From assembly GCA_946006895.1 (NCBI GenBank), contig CAMFZO010000004.1, positions 1 through 30,083 on the forward strand: DNA of 30,083 bases. The letters run 5' to 3'. This DNA is from an uncultured Clostridia bacterium. GTDB lineage: Bacteria; Bacillota; Clostridia; Oscillospirales; Oscillospiraceae. The notes under the pieces were generated by a model. The model had not been told where the DNA came from and ran no database searches. It saw only the letters and a list, made by a program, of their open reading frames with translations. A program made the position numbers and the translations under genes. Of this stretch, positions 21,922 through 29,201 are shown piece after piece. The number at the start of each line of letters is the position of its first letter. The stretch's first letter is position 1.

Positions 21922-22074
21922 CATAATACATTCAATGGTGGCGCTCTTGCCCGCGCCGTTGGCTCCCAGCAAGCCGAATACCGTGCCGGTTTTGACGGAC
22001 CAATCCAGACGGTTCAGAACGGTTTTTCCCTGATAAGACTTTGTAAGTCCTTTTGCTGATATTGCCTCGCTTAT
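21922..22074 (-). pseudogene. ABC transporter ATPase, N-terminal fragment without start codon
   Basis: After an ATA codon (22074-22072) the minus strand reads SEAISAKGLTKSYQGKTVLN, then FGLLGANGAGKSATIECIM: the first ~50 residues of an ABC ATPase up to just past Walker A. The similarity stops at 21922 and unrelated codons run to a TGA. The expected ATG is ATA, and the stop of the upstream AraC-GyrI gene is TAA where an ATGA overlap would give TGA: one G-to-A change explains both. The signature, Walker B and switch regions are absent. It was probably the second gene of the AraC-GyrI operon before the rearrangement. Confidence 0.75.
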
Positions 22075-22955
22075 TTTTCAATCCTCCTGACTGCCCGCAG
22101 CTCCATATAGCCCCGCTCTCCCCGGGGTTCCAGTTGGATGCGGGGATTCTCATCGTCCCAGCGGTAGCCGATCACCGCGGGATCATAGCTGTCCATGGCA
22201 TGCTGCACCGCCTGAATCGCCTCGCAGTAATCCTCCTCCCGGAAGGGCTGTCCCTGAAACATCAGGTATTCCGCCGCGGGCAGACGGATCACATCAAAGC
22301 CCTCCGGAATGATGCCCATGTAATCCGTCTCCACCTCCACGCCCTGCACATAGGTGGAGGTATTGGGCTTCTTGTACTTTTCCGGCAGCCAGAGGCACAC
22401 CGGCTCTCCGCAGAGGGAGTGCATACTCATGAGGATGCCCCATACATCGCAGCTTACCTCCTGGCAATATGGGAAGTAATCCTCCGCGCGGACACCCCGT
22501 TTGATGATGCACAGCCGTTCCGGCTTGTGAACGACCTGCACGAATACTGTCTGTACATTTGACATATCAAAATACTCCTTTCTGAGTTCCCTGTATTTCA
22601 CACCATAGGGGATGAACAGGGGCACCGGGCACGGATTCTTCCGGTAATCGCTGGGATTGCAACCGAACTCCCGGAAGAAGGCCCGGGTGAAGGTATCCAC
22701 ATTGGAAAAGCCAAGGTCAAAGGCAATGTCGATCACCCGATCCTCCCCGTCCCACAGCCGCAAGGCCGCCTGAGACAGCCGCAGCTTGCGGATGTATTCC
22801 GTAGGTGTCAGGCCCAGATATTCCCGGAACAGGCGATAGGAATACCACGGTGAAAACAGGGAGATCTTTGCCAGATCCGATAGAGTGATTTCCATTGTCT
22901 TGTTCTGCTCAATATAGTCCTGCATCCGCTGGACTGCCAGAGTTTGTTCCCTCAT
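22071..22955 (-). CDS. AraC-family regulator with GyrI-like effector domain
   Basis: A 294-residue two-domain regulator. Residues 8-105 are the double HTH of AraC/XylS (LSDLAKISLFSPWYSYRLFREYLGLTPTEYIRKLRLSQAA, then IDIAFDLGFSNVDTFTRAFFREFGCNPSDYRK). Residues 125-294 form a GyrI/SOUL-like ligand-binding domain with YMGIIPEGFDVIRLPAAEYLMFQG. Such proteins sense amphiphilic drugs or metabolites and activate exporters and resistance genes. ATG 22955 follows AAGGAGGTC. It has its own promoter, whose box is shared with the uvrA-like gene upstream, so it probably activates both. Its former downstream partner, an ABC ATPase, is now a fragment. Confidence 0.9.
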   Translation of the reverse strand: MREQTLAVQRMQDYIEQNKTMEITLSDLAKISLFSPWYSYRLFREYLGLTPTEYIRKLRLSQAALRLWDGEDRVIDIAFDLGFSNVDTFTRAFFREFGCNPSDYRKNPCPVPLFIPYGVKYRELRKEYFDMSNVQTVFVQVVHKPERLCIIKRGVRAEDYFPYCQEVSCDVWGILMSMHSLCGEPVCLWLPEKYKKPNTSTYVQGVEVETDYMGIIPEGFDVIRLPAAEYLMFQGQPFREEDYCEAIQAVQHAMDSYDPAVIGYRWDDENPRIQLEPRGERGYMELRAVRRIEK

Positions 22956-22980
22956 AGGATTCGACCTCCTTACATTTGGT

Positions 22981-23022
22981 ATTCTACTACATCTGTCTGC
23001 TTTTCTCTCGACTTTCTTTGCC
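22981..23022 (-). promoter_or_regulatory. AraC-GyrI promoter with shared activator box
   Basis: On the minus strand the box GGCAAAGAAAGTCGAG (23022-23007), 20 bases, then -10 TAGAAT (22986-22981). There is no TTGACA-like -35. The box matches the one before the uvrA-like gene at 15 of 16 bases and at the same distance from the -10. Confidence 0.65.
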
Positions 23023-23032
23023 TTTTCGCTGC

Positions 23033-23068
23033 AAAAAAACGGGCAGAAGCCATTCCGGCTCCCGCCCG
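23033..23068 (-). terminator. Terminator of the uvrA-like gene
   Basis: On the minus strand CGGGCGGGAGCC, loop GGAAT, GGCTTCTGCCCG, then seven T. It separates the uvrA-like transcript from the AraC-GyrI promoter. Confidence 0.88.
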
Positions 23069-23076
23069 GGGGAAGA

Positions 23077-25326
23077 TCAAAGCGATTTTCTGAGGTATTC
23101 CGCGGTGATGGTCTGCGCCCGCTCCGCCATGTCCCCTGGCGTTCCGGTAAAGACGATTTCGCCCCCGGCGGTGCCTCCGTCGGGGCCAACATCAATGATC
23201 CAGTCCGCCTGCTTCATTACGTCAAGGTTGTGTTCGATGACGATGACGGTATTGCCCCGCTCCACCAGAGAATCCAGCAGCTCCATGATCTTTTTTACAT
23301 CGGAGGCGTGCAGGCCCGTGGTGGGCTCATCCAGCACATAGATGTTGCCCTTCTTGTCCAGATCCTTGGCCAGCTTTACCCGCTGGCGTTCACCGCCGGA
23401 AAGAGTGGAAAGAGGCTGCCCCAGAGAGAGGTATGGCAGCCCCACCTCCAGCATGGCTCCCAGAGCCTTGCGCAGCTTCCGGTTATCCTTGAAAAATTCA
23501 TAAGCGTCCGCTGCAGACATATCCAGAATTTCCACGATGCTTTTGCCCTTGTACCGGTAGGACAGGGCTTCGCTGCTGTACCGCTTCCCCTCGCAGGCTT
23601 CGCAGACGGTGGTCACCGGATCCATGAACACCAGTTCCGTGACGATCTGCCCCCTACCGCCGCAGACCGGGCAGCCGCCCTTGCTGTTGAAGGAAAAGAG
23701 GGCAGGCTCCACACCGTTCTCCGCCGCTATGACCTTCCGGAGCTCGTCAAAGAAGCCCAGGAAGGTGGCGGGGGTGGAGCGGCCCGTGGCAGTCACCGGA
23801 GACTGATCCACCAGCACCACCCGGTCTGCGTACTGTTTGGCGAACGCATCCCGGATGAGGGAGCTTTTGCCGGAGCCTGCAACGCCGGTGACTACGGTCA
23901 GCACATTCAGCGGAATGTCCGCCGACACGTTTTTCAGATTGTGAACGCAGGCATTTCGGACGGGAAGAAAGGTTTTCGGTGTCCGGGGCTTTTCTTTTAG
24001 CGGAATGACCTGCTTCATAGCCTCGCCGGTTTTGGTGCCGGACAAAAGCAAAGCCTCGTAGCTTCCCTGAAACAGGATTTCGCCGCCGTTTTTGCCCGCC
24101 AGTGGGCCGACATCGATGACCTCGTCGGCAATGGAGATCACATCCCTGTCGTGTTCCACTACCAGTACGGTATTGCCCTTGTCCCGCAGGCTTTGCAAAA
24201 GGCGGGTCATCCGATAAACATCCCGCGGGTGCATTCCGGTGCTGGGCTCGTCGAAAATGTAGGTCATGCCGGTAAGGCTGCTGCCCATGTAGCGCACCAG
24301 CTTTAAGCGCTGGGCCTCGCCGCCGGACAGGGTGCTGGATTCCCGATCCATGGACAGGTACGGCAGGCCGATGTCGATCATCCGCTGTAAGGAGGCGGTC
24401 AGCGCCTCCACAATGCTTGCGGCTCTGGGATCGGTAATGGTGCGCAGCACCTCCACCAGCTTGGTAAATTCCATGGCGCACATTTCATGGATGCTGTAGC
24501 CCGCCACCTTGCAGGCCAGGGTTTTGGGATTCAACCGTTTTCCTCCGCAGTCGGGGCAGACCTTTTCTTCCATAAACTGATTGAGCTTTTTCAGCGTATG
24601 GTCATTCTGCTCCTCAGGGCCTTTCATCAGGCACAGCCTCTGAAACTGGGTCTTGATCCCCTCCACACGCTTGTGTACCCGTGGGCCACCCGGTTCCCGG
24701 CTGCCGAACAGAAGAAGATTCCGCTCCTCCGGCGAATAATCCCGGTACTTTTTATCCAGGTCGAACAGACCTGCGCCGGTGTACTGCTTCCAATAGTAGT
24801 TGCCCACCTTGAAAGCGGGCAAATTGAGCATACTTTCGTTCCAGGACTTATCCGGGTCGATGGCCTGTTCAATGTCCAGATCCAGAATCTTTCCGATGCC
24901 GGAGCAGGTCTTGCACATACCGTTGGGGTCATTGAAGGAGAAATAGGAGGCAGTTCCCACGTAGGGCTTTCCGACGCGGGAGTACAGCAGGCGTAACGCC
25001 GCGTACATATCGCTGATGGTGCCCACAGTGGAGCGGGCGTTGCCGCCCAGCCGGGACTGATCCACGATGACCGAGGCGGAGAGGTTGTCGATCCGCTCCA
25101 CCCTGGGCTTTTCGTACTTGGGCAGCCGTCCCCGTATAAAGGCGGTGTAAGTCTCGTTCATCTGCCGCTGACTCTCGGCGGCGACGGTGTCAAAGACAAT
25201 GCTGGATTTTCCCGAGCCGGATACACCGGTGAACACCACGATCTTCCCCTTGGGAATATCCAGTGATACATTTTTCAGATTATTCTGACGAAGTCCGCGA
25301 ATGATGATTTTATCTTCTGAATGCAT
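23077..25326 (-). CDS. Short UvrA-like ABC ATPase (UvrA2/drug-resistance class)
   Basis: A 749-residue twin-ATPase of the UvrA family. Canonical UvrA has about 940 residues; here the UvrB-binding insertion after the first Walker A is missing. Walker A motifs are GVSGSGKSS (34-42) and GVAGSGKSS (about 490), signatures STLSGGEAQRLKL and STLSGGERQRVKL, and Walker B YIFDEPSTGMHP and YVLDEPTTGLHA. Zinc-type pairs CKTC, CPDC, CPVC and CEAC are intact. Without the UvrB contact it is unlikely to act in ordinary excision repair. Relatives (UvrA2, DrrC) protect against DNA-binding drugs. ATG 25326 has GAGGAGA upstream. It shares a regulatory box with the AraC-GyrI gene just downstream, consistent with drug-induced expression. 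Confidence 0.9.
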   Translation of the reverse strand: MHSEDKIIIRGLRQNNLKNVSLDIPKGKIVVFTGVSGSGKSSIVFDTVAAESQRQMNETYTAFIRGRLPKYEKPRVERIDNLSASVIVDQSRLGGNARSTVGTISDMYAALRLLYSRVGKPYVGTASYFSFNDPNGMCKTCSGIGKILDLDIEQAIDPDKSWNESMLNLPAFKVGNYYWKQYTGAGLFDLDKKYRDYSPEERNLLLFGSREPGGPRVHKRVEGIKTQFQRLCLMKGPEEQNDHTLKKLNQFMEEKVCPDCGGKRLNPKTLACKVAGYSIHEMCAMEFTKLVEVLRTITDPRAASIVEALTASLQRMIDIGLPYLSMDRESSTLSGGEAQRLKLVRYMGSSLTGMTYIFDEPSTGMHPRDVYRMTRLLQSLRDKGNTVLVVEHDRDVISIADEVIDVGPLAGKNGGEILFQGSYEALLLSGTKTGEAMKQVIPLKEKPRTPKTFLPVRNACVHNLKNVSADIPLNVLTVVTGVAGSGKSSLIRDAFAKQYADRVVLVDQSPVTATGRSTPATFLGFFDELRKVIAAENGVEPALFSFNSKGGCPVCGGRGQIVTELVFMDPVTTVCEACEGKRYSSEALSYRYKGKSIVEILDMSAADAYEFFKDNRKLRKALGAMLEVGLPYLSLGQPLSTLSGGERQRVKLAKDLDKKGNIYVLDEPTTGLHASDVKKIMELLDSLVERGNTVIVIEHNLDVMKQADWIIDVGPDGGTAGGEIVFTGTPGDMAERAQTITAEYLRKSL

Positions 25327-25350
25327 AATACTCTCCTCACTTTCTCCTTC

Positions 25351-25392
25351 ATCATACAACAGCAAAAGAAGTCTTTCTCGACTTTCCTTGCC
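25351..25392 (-). promoter_or_regulatory. uvrA-like gene promoter with shared activator box
   Basis: On the minus strand the box GGCAAGGAAAGTCGAG (25392-25377), 20 bases, then -10 TATGAT (25356-25351). It has the same layout as 22981-23022. Confidence 0.65.
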
Positions 25393-25402
25393 AAATGGAA
25401 AA

Positions 25403-25430
25403 GGACACGCCGCGGCTGGGCGGCGTGTCC
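25403..25430 (-). terminator. Terminator after the GyrI remnant
   Basis: GGACACGCCGC (25403-25413), loop GGCTGG, GCGGCGTGTCC (25420-25430), followed on the minus strand by CCTTTTCC. A strong stem with a short T-run. Confidence 0.7.
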
Positions 25431-25437
25431 ATCCGAA

Positions 25438-25518
25438 TTACGCTTTTTTAATGGGATAGCAGATCTCGGTGACATATTTATCGGGATACAGCGCCAGGAA
25501 TACCCTTGGACGGCTTTT
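25438..25518 (-). pseudogene. GyrI-like effector domain, C-terminal remnant
   Basis: The minus strand encodes PRVFLALYPDKYVTEICYPI followed by KKA and TAA. This is the usual last strand of GyrI-like ligand-binding domains. An in-frame TGA lies immediately upstream (25521-25519), so only about 26 residues remain. It ends at a terminator and directly precedes the uvrA-like promoter. It suggests that a second GyrI-type gene once stood here and was lost when the hairpin repeat copy B arrived or by later decay. Confidence 0.65.
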
Positions 25519-25538
25519 TCATTTTGGAAACTCCCTTT

Positions 25539-25697
25539 TTACAAATCCCGGTTCAGAACAAACCGCTGAACAGGACTGCCGTATTCCTCGGTCAGCTCCC
25601 CTGCCCGAAAGACCAGACTTTTGTAGCCGGACACAATGACGAATGCCATGTCCGGATGCTTGATTCTGGACATTTGAATGACTTTCAGACCGTTCAT
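25539..25697 (-). pseudogene. Unrecognised 52-codon fragment at the edge of repeat copy B
   Basis: ATG 25697 to TAA 25539 gives 52 residues beginning MNGLKVIQMSRIKHPDMAF and containing FVIVSGYKSLVFRAGEL. I do not recognise it. The middle vaguely recalls a receiver-domain beta strand, but the rest does not fit. There is no ribosome site: hairpin repeat copy B ends at the base before the ATG (on the minus strand), so the codons look like the 3' part of a gene cut by the repeat. The stretch 25440-25800 has no intact gene. Confidence 0.4.
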
Positions 25698-25765
25698 AAT
25701 CCCGTGTGCTGGCGCACTCTGTGCCGTCTCATGCAGAATCTGACGCGCCTCAAGGCGCTATAAAA
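25698..25765. repeat. Hairpin-rich repeat, copy B (short form)
   Basis: It begins AATCCCGTGTGCT and ends GCAGAATCTGACGCGCC-tcaa-GGCGC-TATAAA. The ends are the same as copy A (21568-21719), but the loop of the last hairpin differs (tcaa against tgac) while the stem is kept. Same orientation as copy A. Confidence 0.75.
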
Positions 25766-25803
25766 AGTTTTTAAGCCTTTATATCAGATTCTAGCATGAT
25801 TTT

Positions 25804-26292
25804 TTACATAACTTCACTGAGTCTATCGACGGTGCAGCCCTTGCTTGCATAGTATTCCATCATCTCAGGGAGTTTCTTTTTATCATAGCTTGTGATGCAG
25901 TCAGACAAAACATGAACAGTATATCCGGCTTTGGTCATATTGTAGCAGGTGGATTTTACGCAAGCTGTGGCATCTGCTCCGGCAATAAAAAACTCGGTGA
26001 TGTTGTGTGCTCGGATAAAGGCGGAGAATTCTTCGCTTGTTAAAGCATTGCTCTTTGTTTTGGTAAAAATGTGATCTGATACGATCTTCAGTTCCGGAAC
26101 AAACTCGGCACCTTGCGTGCCAGGTTTAAATGTTCTGGTTCCGGCAGACAGATTGTTATGTTGAATGTAGACAACATTCATATTGTTTTCCACCGCCCAA
26201 TCAATCGCTTGATTGGTAGCCCCAATGATCTCCTTGTAGTTTTTTGTAATATCATTCTGAAGGTCGATCACGACCAAGGCATCGTTTTTCAT
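25804..26292 (-). CDS. Isochorismatase-family cysteine hydrolase
   Basis: A 162-residue alpha/beta hydrolase of the isochorismatase/nicotinamidase superfamily. The catalytic triad is visible: Asp10 (VVIDLQND), a lysine at 78 (IFTKTKSNAL) and Cys111 (AGADATACVKSTCYNM). The cis-peptide neighbourhood is GADATAC, and the C-terminus VHVLSDCITSYDKKK is typical. Members hydrolyse nicotinamide, isochorismate, N-carbamoyl compounds or related amides; the metal-site DxH of nicotinamidase is not evident, so it is unlikely to be PncA. A stand-alone leftward gene with its own promoter and a GGAGG ribosome site. Codon use is more AT-rich than its neighbours, hinting at transfer. Confidence 0.88.
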   Translation of the reverse strand: MKNDALVVIDLQNDITKNYKEIIGATNQAIDWAVENNMNVVYIQHNNLSAGTRTFKPGTQGAEFVPELKIVSDHIFTKTKSNALTSEEFSAFIRAHNITEFFIAGADATACVKSTCYNMTKAGYTVHVLSDCITSYDKKKLPEMMEYYASKGCTVDRLSEVM

Positions 26293-26327
26293 AATACTCC
26301 TCCTTCAAATTACGGTTGCTCAAATTC

Positions 26328-26356
26328 ATCATATCACGAATTGGGACTTCCCGCAA
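26328..26356 (-). promoter_or_regulatory. Promoter of the cysteine hydrolase gene
   Basis: On the minus strand TTGCGG (26356-26351), 17 bases, TATGAT (26333-26328), about 35 bases before the start. Confidence 0.6.
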
Positions 26357-26423
26357 CAGACACGATTGGTACAATTGCCGGGGCGGATAACATTAACACA
26401 AAAGGTAAAAGGGAGGGTGTCGT

Positions 26424-26756
26424 TTATCCCTTCAGGTTTTTCAACGCCTCCGGGTTATCTGCGAGAATCATGCCAACAGTCCGGCATTTTTCCAATTCTC
26501 CGCAGTCACCGCAGGTTTCAACTCCTTTTTTCAGCGCACACCGGCGGATCTGGCAAAGGCTGTCGCAGAACACTGTTTTGATTCCCTCAGCACGACAGCC
26601 CTGACAATTGATATGTTCCGGCAGAATTGGCGCATGATTTAACTCAGCCCATGCTTTTGCGGTTTTTTCGCGCAATGCCTGATCGTCATGGAGCGTTGCC
26701 AGATAAGCATCGCATTTCTCACAGTCCAGTCCACAGTATGCAATCATTTTCTTCAT
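26424..26756 (-). CDS. DUF3795 cysteine-rich protein
   Basis: A 110-residue protein with ten cysteines in pairs: YCGLDCEKCDAY at the N-terminus, NCQGCRAEG, FCDSLCQIRRCALKKG and ETCGDCGELEKC. This is the DUF3795 pattern, a small presumed metal- (iron-sulfur or zinc-) binding protein of unknown function, common in anaerobes. ATG 26756 has GGGGG 9 bases upstream. It lies 26 bases after the flavodoxin-family gene and is probably co-transcribed with it, which suggests a joint redox role. Confidence 0.88.
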   Translation of the reverse strand: MKKMIAYCGLDCEKCDAYLATLHDDQALREKTAKAWAELNHAPILPEHINCQGCRAEGIKTVFCDSLCQIRRCALKKGVETCGDCGELEKCRTVGMILADNPEALKNLKG

Positions 26757-26782
26757 CGTTATGTACCCCCTGTTTGATGCTT

Positions 26783-27502
26783 CTATTGAGAATCCCCGTC
26801 TCGGGAGACAGTATTCCAGGGTCTGCCTCTGCCATGCCAGCCCCGCTTCTCCCAGTATCCATAGTCCGGCTCCGAGGGCGGAAAATGCTTATGGGCAAAG
26901 CGCATCAGGTAAAACCACTTTTTGGCGCGGCCATTGTATCCGGTCTTACCCGCGTTTTTCTGAAGCCTCCCGGCGATCCGGTCAGTCTCTCTGTGAATGC
27001 GATCCATGATCCGTGCCGGGATCTCGTCAGGCTTTATTGCCTGGACACCGAAGCCCAGCCGGTACACCTTGCGGATGCCCCACATCTCCAAACTGTCGGC
27101 CATATCTCTCGCGGTGCTTTTCATGCCCCCTCCGGCGGCGGTAGAGATCACCACCGCCTGCTTTTTTGCCATCTCAGACAGGGGACGATGGACGACCCAC
27201 CAGGTTCCGAAATGGTCGAGAAAGCTCATCATCTGACCCGTGGCGTGATAGACATACACGGGGCTTTCCAGAATCAGCAACTCCGCTTCCAGAATGGCAG
27301 CCACAAGAGGTTTCAGCTTCTTATAATGGGGACAGTGGGTCAGGTCCGTTTTGAAGCAGGTATAGCAGCCGAGGCAGGGCTCATCAAAATCCCGGGGCAG
27401 AAAGAATTCCCGAATCTCCCCGCCCACCTTATGGGCCAGTTCCCGAGCCACCATGCAGGTACTGCCCTCATGGTTCTGCCCGTGAATGATTACGATTTTC
27501 AT
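26783..27502 (-). CDS. Flavodoxin-family NAD(P)H oxidoreductase
   Basis: A 239-residue flavoprotein of the NADPH-dependent FMN reductase/iron-sulfur flavoprotein superfamily. The FMN loop HGQNHEGSTCMVARELA lies near residues 7-23, followed by CLGCYTCFKTDLTHCPHY (an ISF-like cysteine cluster, near 42-59), ESPVYVYHATGQMMSFLDH near 80 and STAAGGGMKSTARDM near 120. The C-terminal 60 residues are basic and aromatic. It probably moves electrons between NAD(P)H or ferredoxin and small acceptors in the cytosol. ATG 27502 is chosen, with AGGAGA 8 bases upstream; GTG 27505 is an alternative. It heads the pair with DUF3795. Confidence 0.88.
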   Translation of the reverse strand: MKIVIIHGQNHEGSTCMVARELAHKVGGEIREFFLPRDFDEPCLGCYTCFKTDLTHCPHYKKLKPLVAAILEAELLILESPVYVYHATGQMMSFLDHFGTWWVVHRPLSEMAKKQAVVISTAAGGGMKSTARDMADSLEMWGIRKVYRLGFGVQAIKPDEIPARIMDRIHRETDRIAGRLQKNAGKTGYNGRAKKWFYLMRFAHKHFPPSEPDYGYWEKRGWHGRGRPWNTVSRDGDSQ

Positions 27503-27599
27503 CACAAGAATCTCCTTTCTATATCTAATGAGACATCAGAGCGGTTTAACTCCAGCAGTTGTTTTTCATATCATTGATATTCTGCATATTATTTTGATT

Positions 27600-29201
27600 C
27601 TATAGGAGTGTAATCCGTCTGCAGCCCTGATTCCGCAGCCAGAGCCAGAGCAAGACACACAAAGCAAGAGTAACTCCACCGCAAAGGGCCATATAGCCCG
27701 TAAAGCCCAGTTTCCATCCGCCGAGCAGCATAAAGCCGGCGCAGAGCAGAATCGTGTAGGCGAAACCGCTTAACATGGCAAATACCACACCGACATTTTG
27801 CTTGATGGGCGTCACCTCATTGGTCCAGGTCATATTTGCTGTCATCACACCGATCAGCAAGTCAAACAGAGCGGAAAGCAGCACATAGGCCAGCAGAACA
27901 AAGGCAGTCAAAAGAATTTCCGACGTCGAGTAGGGATAGATAAAAAGCAGGCATACAAAACAGACCAGAGCCGGAACGCCGGTCAAAAGGAGCTGTACAC
28001 CCAGCTTTGCCCGCAATACCTGCCATGGTGTTACCGGCAGGGACTGCACGAGCCAGAATGCTTTTCCCTCCAGAGAGACAGAAGGGGTTGCCATATCGTT
28101 CATGGATGCAAGTACACAAATCAGAGCGCACAAAATCAGAGGCGTACAGCCTTCCCGTGCGCCGAACACTTCGTTCAACACCGAAATGATCGTGCCGCCC
28201 TTCCACGCAAGCGCTGCACCTGCGATGGGCAGCAGCAGAATACCCAGTCCGCAGTTGAGCATATAGACCGGGCTGGACGTAAACCTGCGAAACTCCTTTT
28301 CCAGCAGCGCCCCCGGGATGCTTTTCGGCTTCATTTTCTTTTCTTTGTAAACCCTTTTTTCGGTTTTGCCGGAGGAAGTGGCGATTTTCAGGAAACTGCG
28401 GGAGAGCAACACCCACACAATGGCAAACAGAGCAAAAACCACTGCGGATACCATCAGCATTGCCGCCCAGTCACCGGTACCTACCTTACCGAACAGGTAA
28501 AGCGGATAGGCCGCACCCTTGATTTTCGCGGCAAAATCGGCGGCATTTGCGAGAAGCTTCTGAATCAGGGTTTGGGCTTTGAAATAGAAGAAATAGTATC
28601 CGCCGATAAACGCCAGGGAAACCACAACCGTGATAAAGCTCTTATTTTTCAGCTTCAGGCTGATTTTGGCGACTACCCAGCCCAAGGCGCAGGACAGGGT
28701 CAGAACAAAAACGGAAATCAGAAGCATCAGCAGCAGGCAGCCGAAAATCGCGCCTGCCGATGCGGACGCTGCGATCCAGTATACAATGACTGCCGGGAGA
28801 ATCACGACGATGGAGTACATCACGCCCATGAGATACACCGTCAGCAGACGGGAGGCCATCAACACATTGACCGGAATGGGCATAGACAGCAGCAGATCGT
28901 TGTCCTTGGACAAATACAGGCAGGAATAGGTGTTGAACACACTGCCGAAGGTTCCCAGCAGAATCGCCAGCAGTCCCATCAGCGCAAAATACAGCCAATC
29001 CATACCGGCAGAAGACAAGGGAGCGCACAAGGCCAGAGAGAGAGCAGTGAACATTCCACCCAGCACCCCAACCATGATGATGACAAACAGGATAAGGTAG
29101 CCGATGATCCCCGCTTTGGAACGGGCGCGGTTCTTCTTGGGGTTATAGAAGTAATTTCGGAATATTTCCGTCAGTTGCTTTTTCAGTAGCAGCTTCAGCA
29201 T
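27600..29201 (-). CDS. ABC-2 type transporter permease
   Basis: A 533-residue membrane protein with about 12 hydrophobic segments in two similar halves. The first cytosolic loop carries LYLSKDNDLLLSMPIPVNVLMASRL and the second half EGKAFWLVQSLPVTPWQVLRAKL, the paired (S/P)-x-P-(I/V) coupling stretches of ABC-2 permeases. A charged linker (EKRVYKEKKMKPKSIP) separates the halves. It forms an exporter with the ATPase gene upstream, overlapping it by 7 bases. The substrate is unknown; lipids, peptides or drugs are all possible. It is the last gene of the leftward unit, and no strong terminator is seen behind it. Confidence 0.9.
   Translation of the reverse strand: MLKLLLKKQLTEIFRNYFYNPKKNRARSKAGIIGYLILFVIIMVGVLGGMFTALSLALCAPLSSAGMDWLYFALMGLLAILLGTFGSVFNTYSCLYLSKDNDLLLSMPIPVNVLMASRLLTVYLMGVMYSIVVILPAVIVYWIAASASAGAIFGCLLLMLLISVFVLTLSCALGWVVAKISLKLKNKSFITVVVSLAFIGGYYFFYFKAQTLIQKLLANAADFAAKIKGAAYPLYLFGKVGTGDWAAMLMVSAVVFALFAIVWVLLSRSFLKIATSSGKTEKRVYKEKKMKPKSIPGALLEKEFRRFTSSPVYMLNCGLGILLLPIAGAALAWKGGTIISVLNEVFGAREGCTPLILCALICVLASMNDMATPSVSLEGKAFWLVQSLPVTPWQVLRAKLGVQLLLTGVPALVCFVCLLFIYPYSTSEILLTAFVLLAYVLLSALFDLLIGVMTANMTWTNEVTPIKQNVGVVFAMLSGFAYTILLCAGFMLLGGWKLGFTGYMALCGGVTLALCVLLWLWLRNQGCRRITLL

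Noticed and set aside
27568..27580. ATATCATTGATAT palindrome upstream of the flavodoxin-family gene
   Set aside because: A 13-bp AT-rich palindrome without clear promoter context; too short to call an operator.
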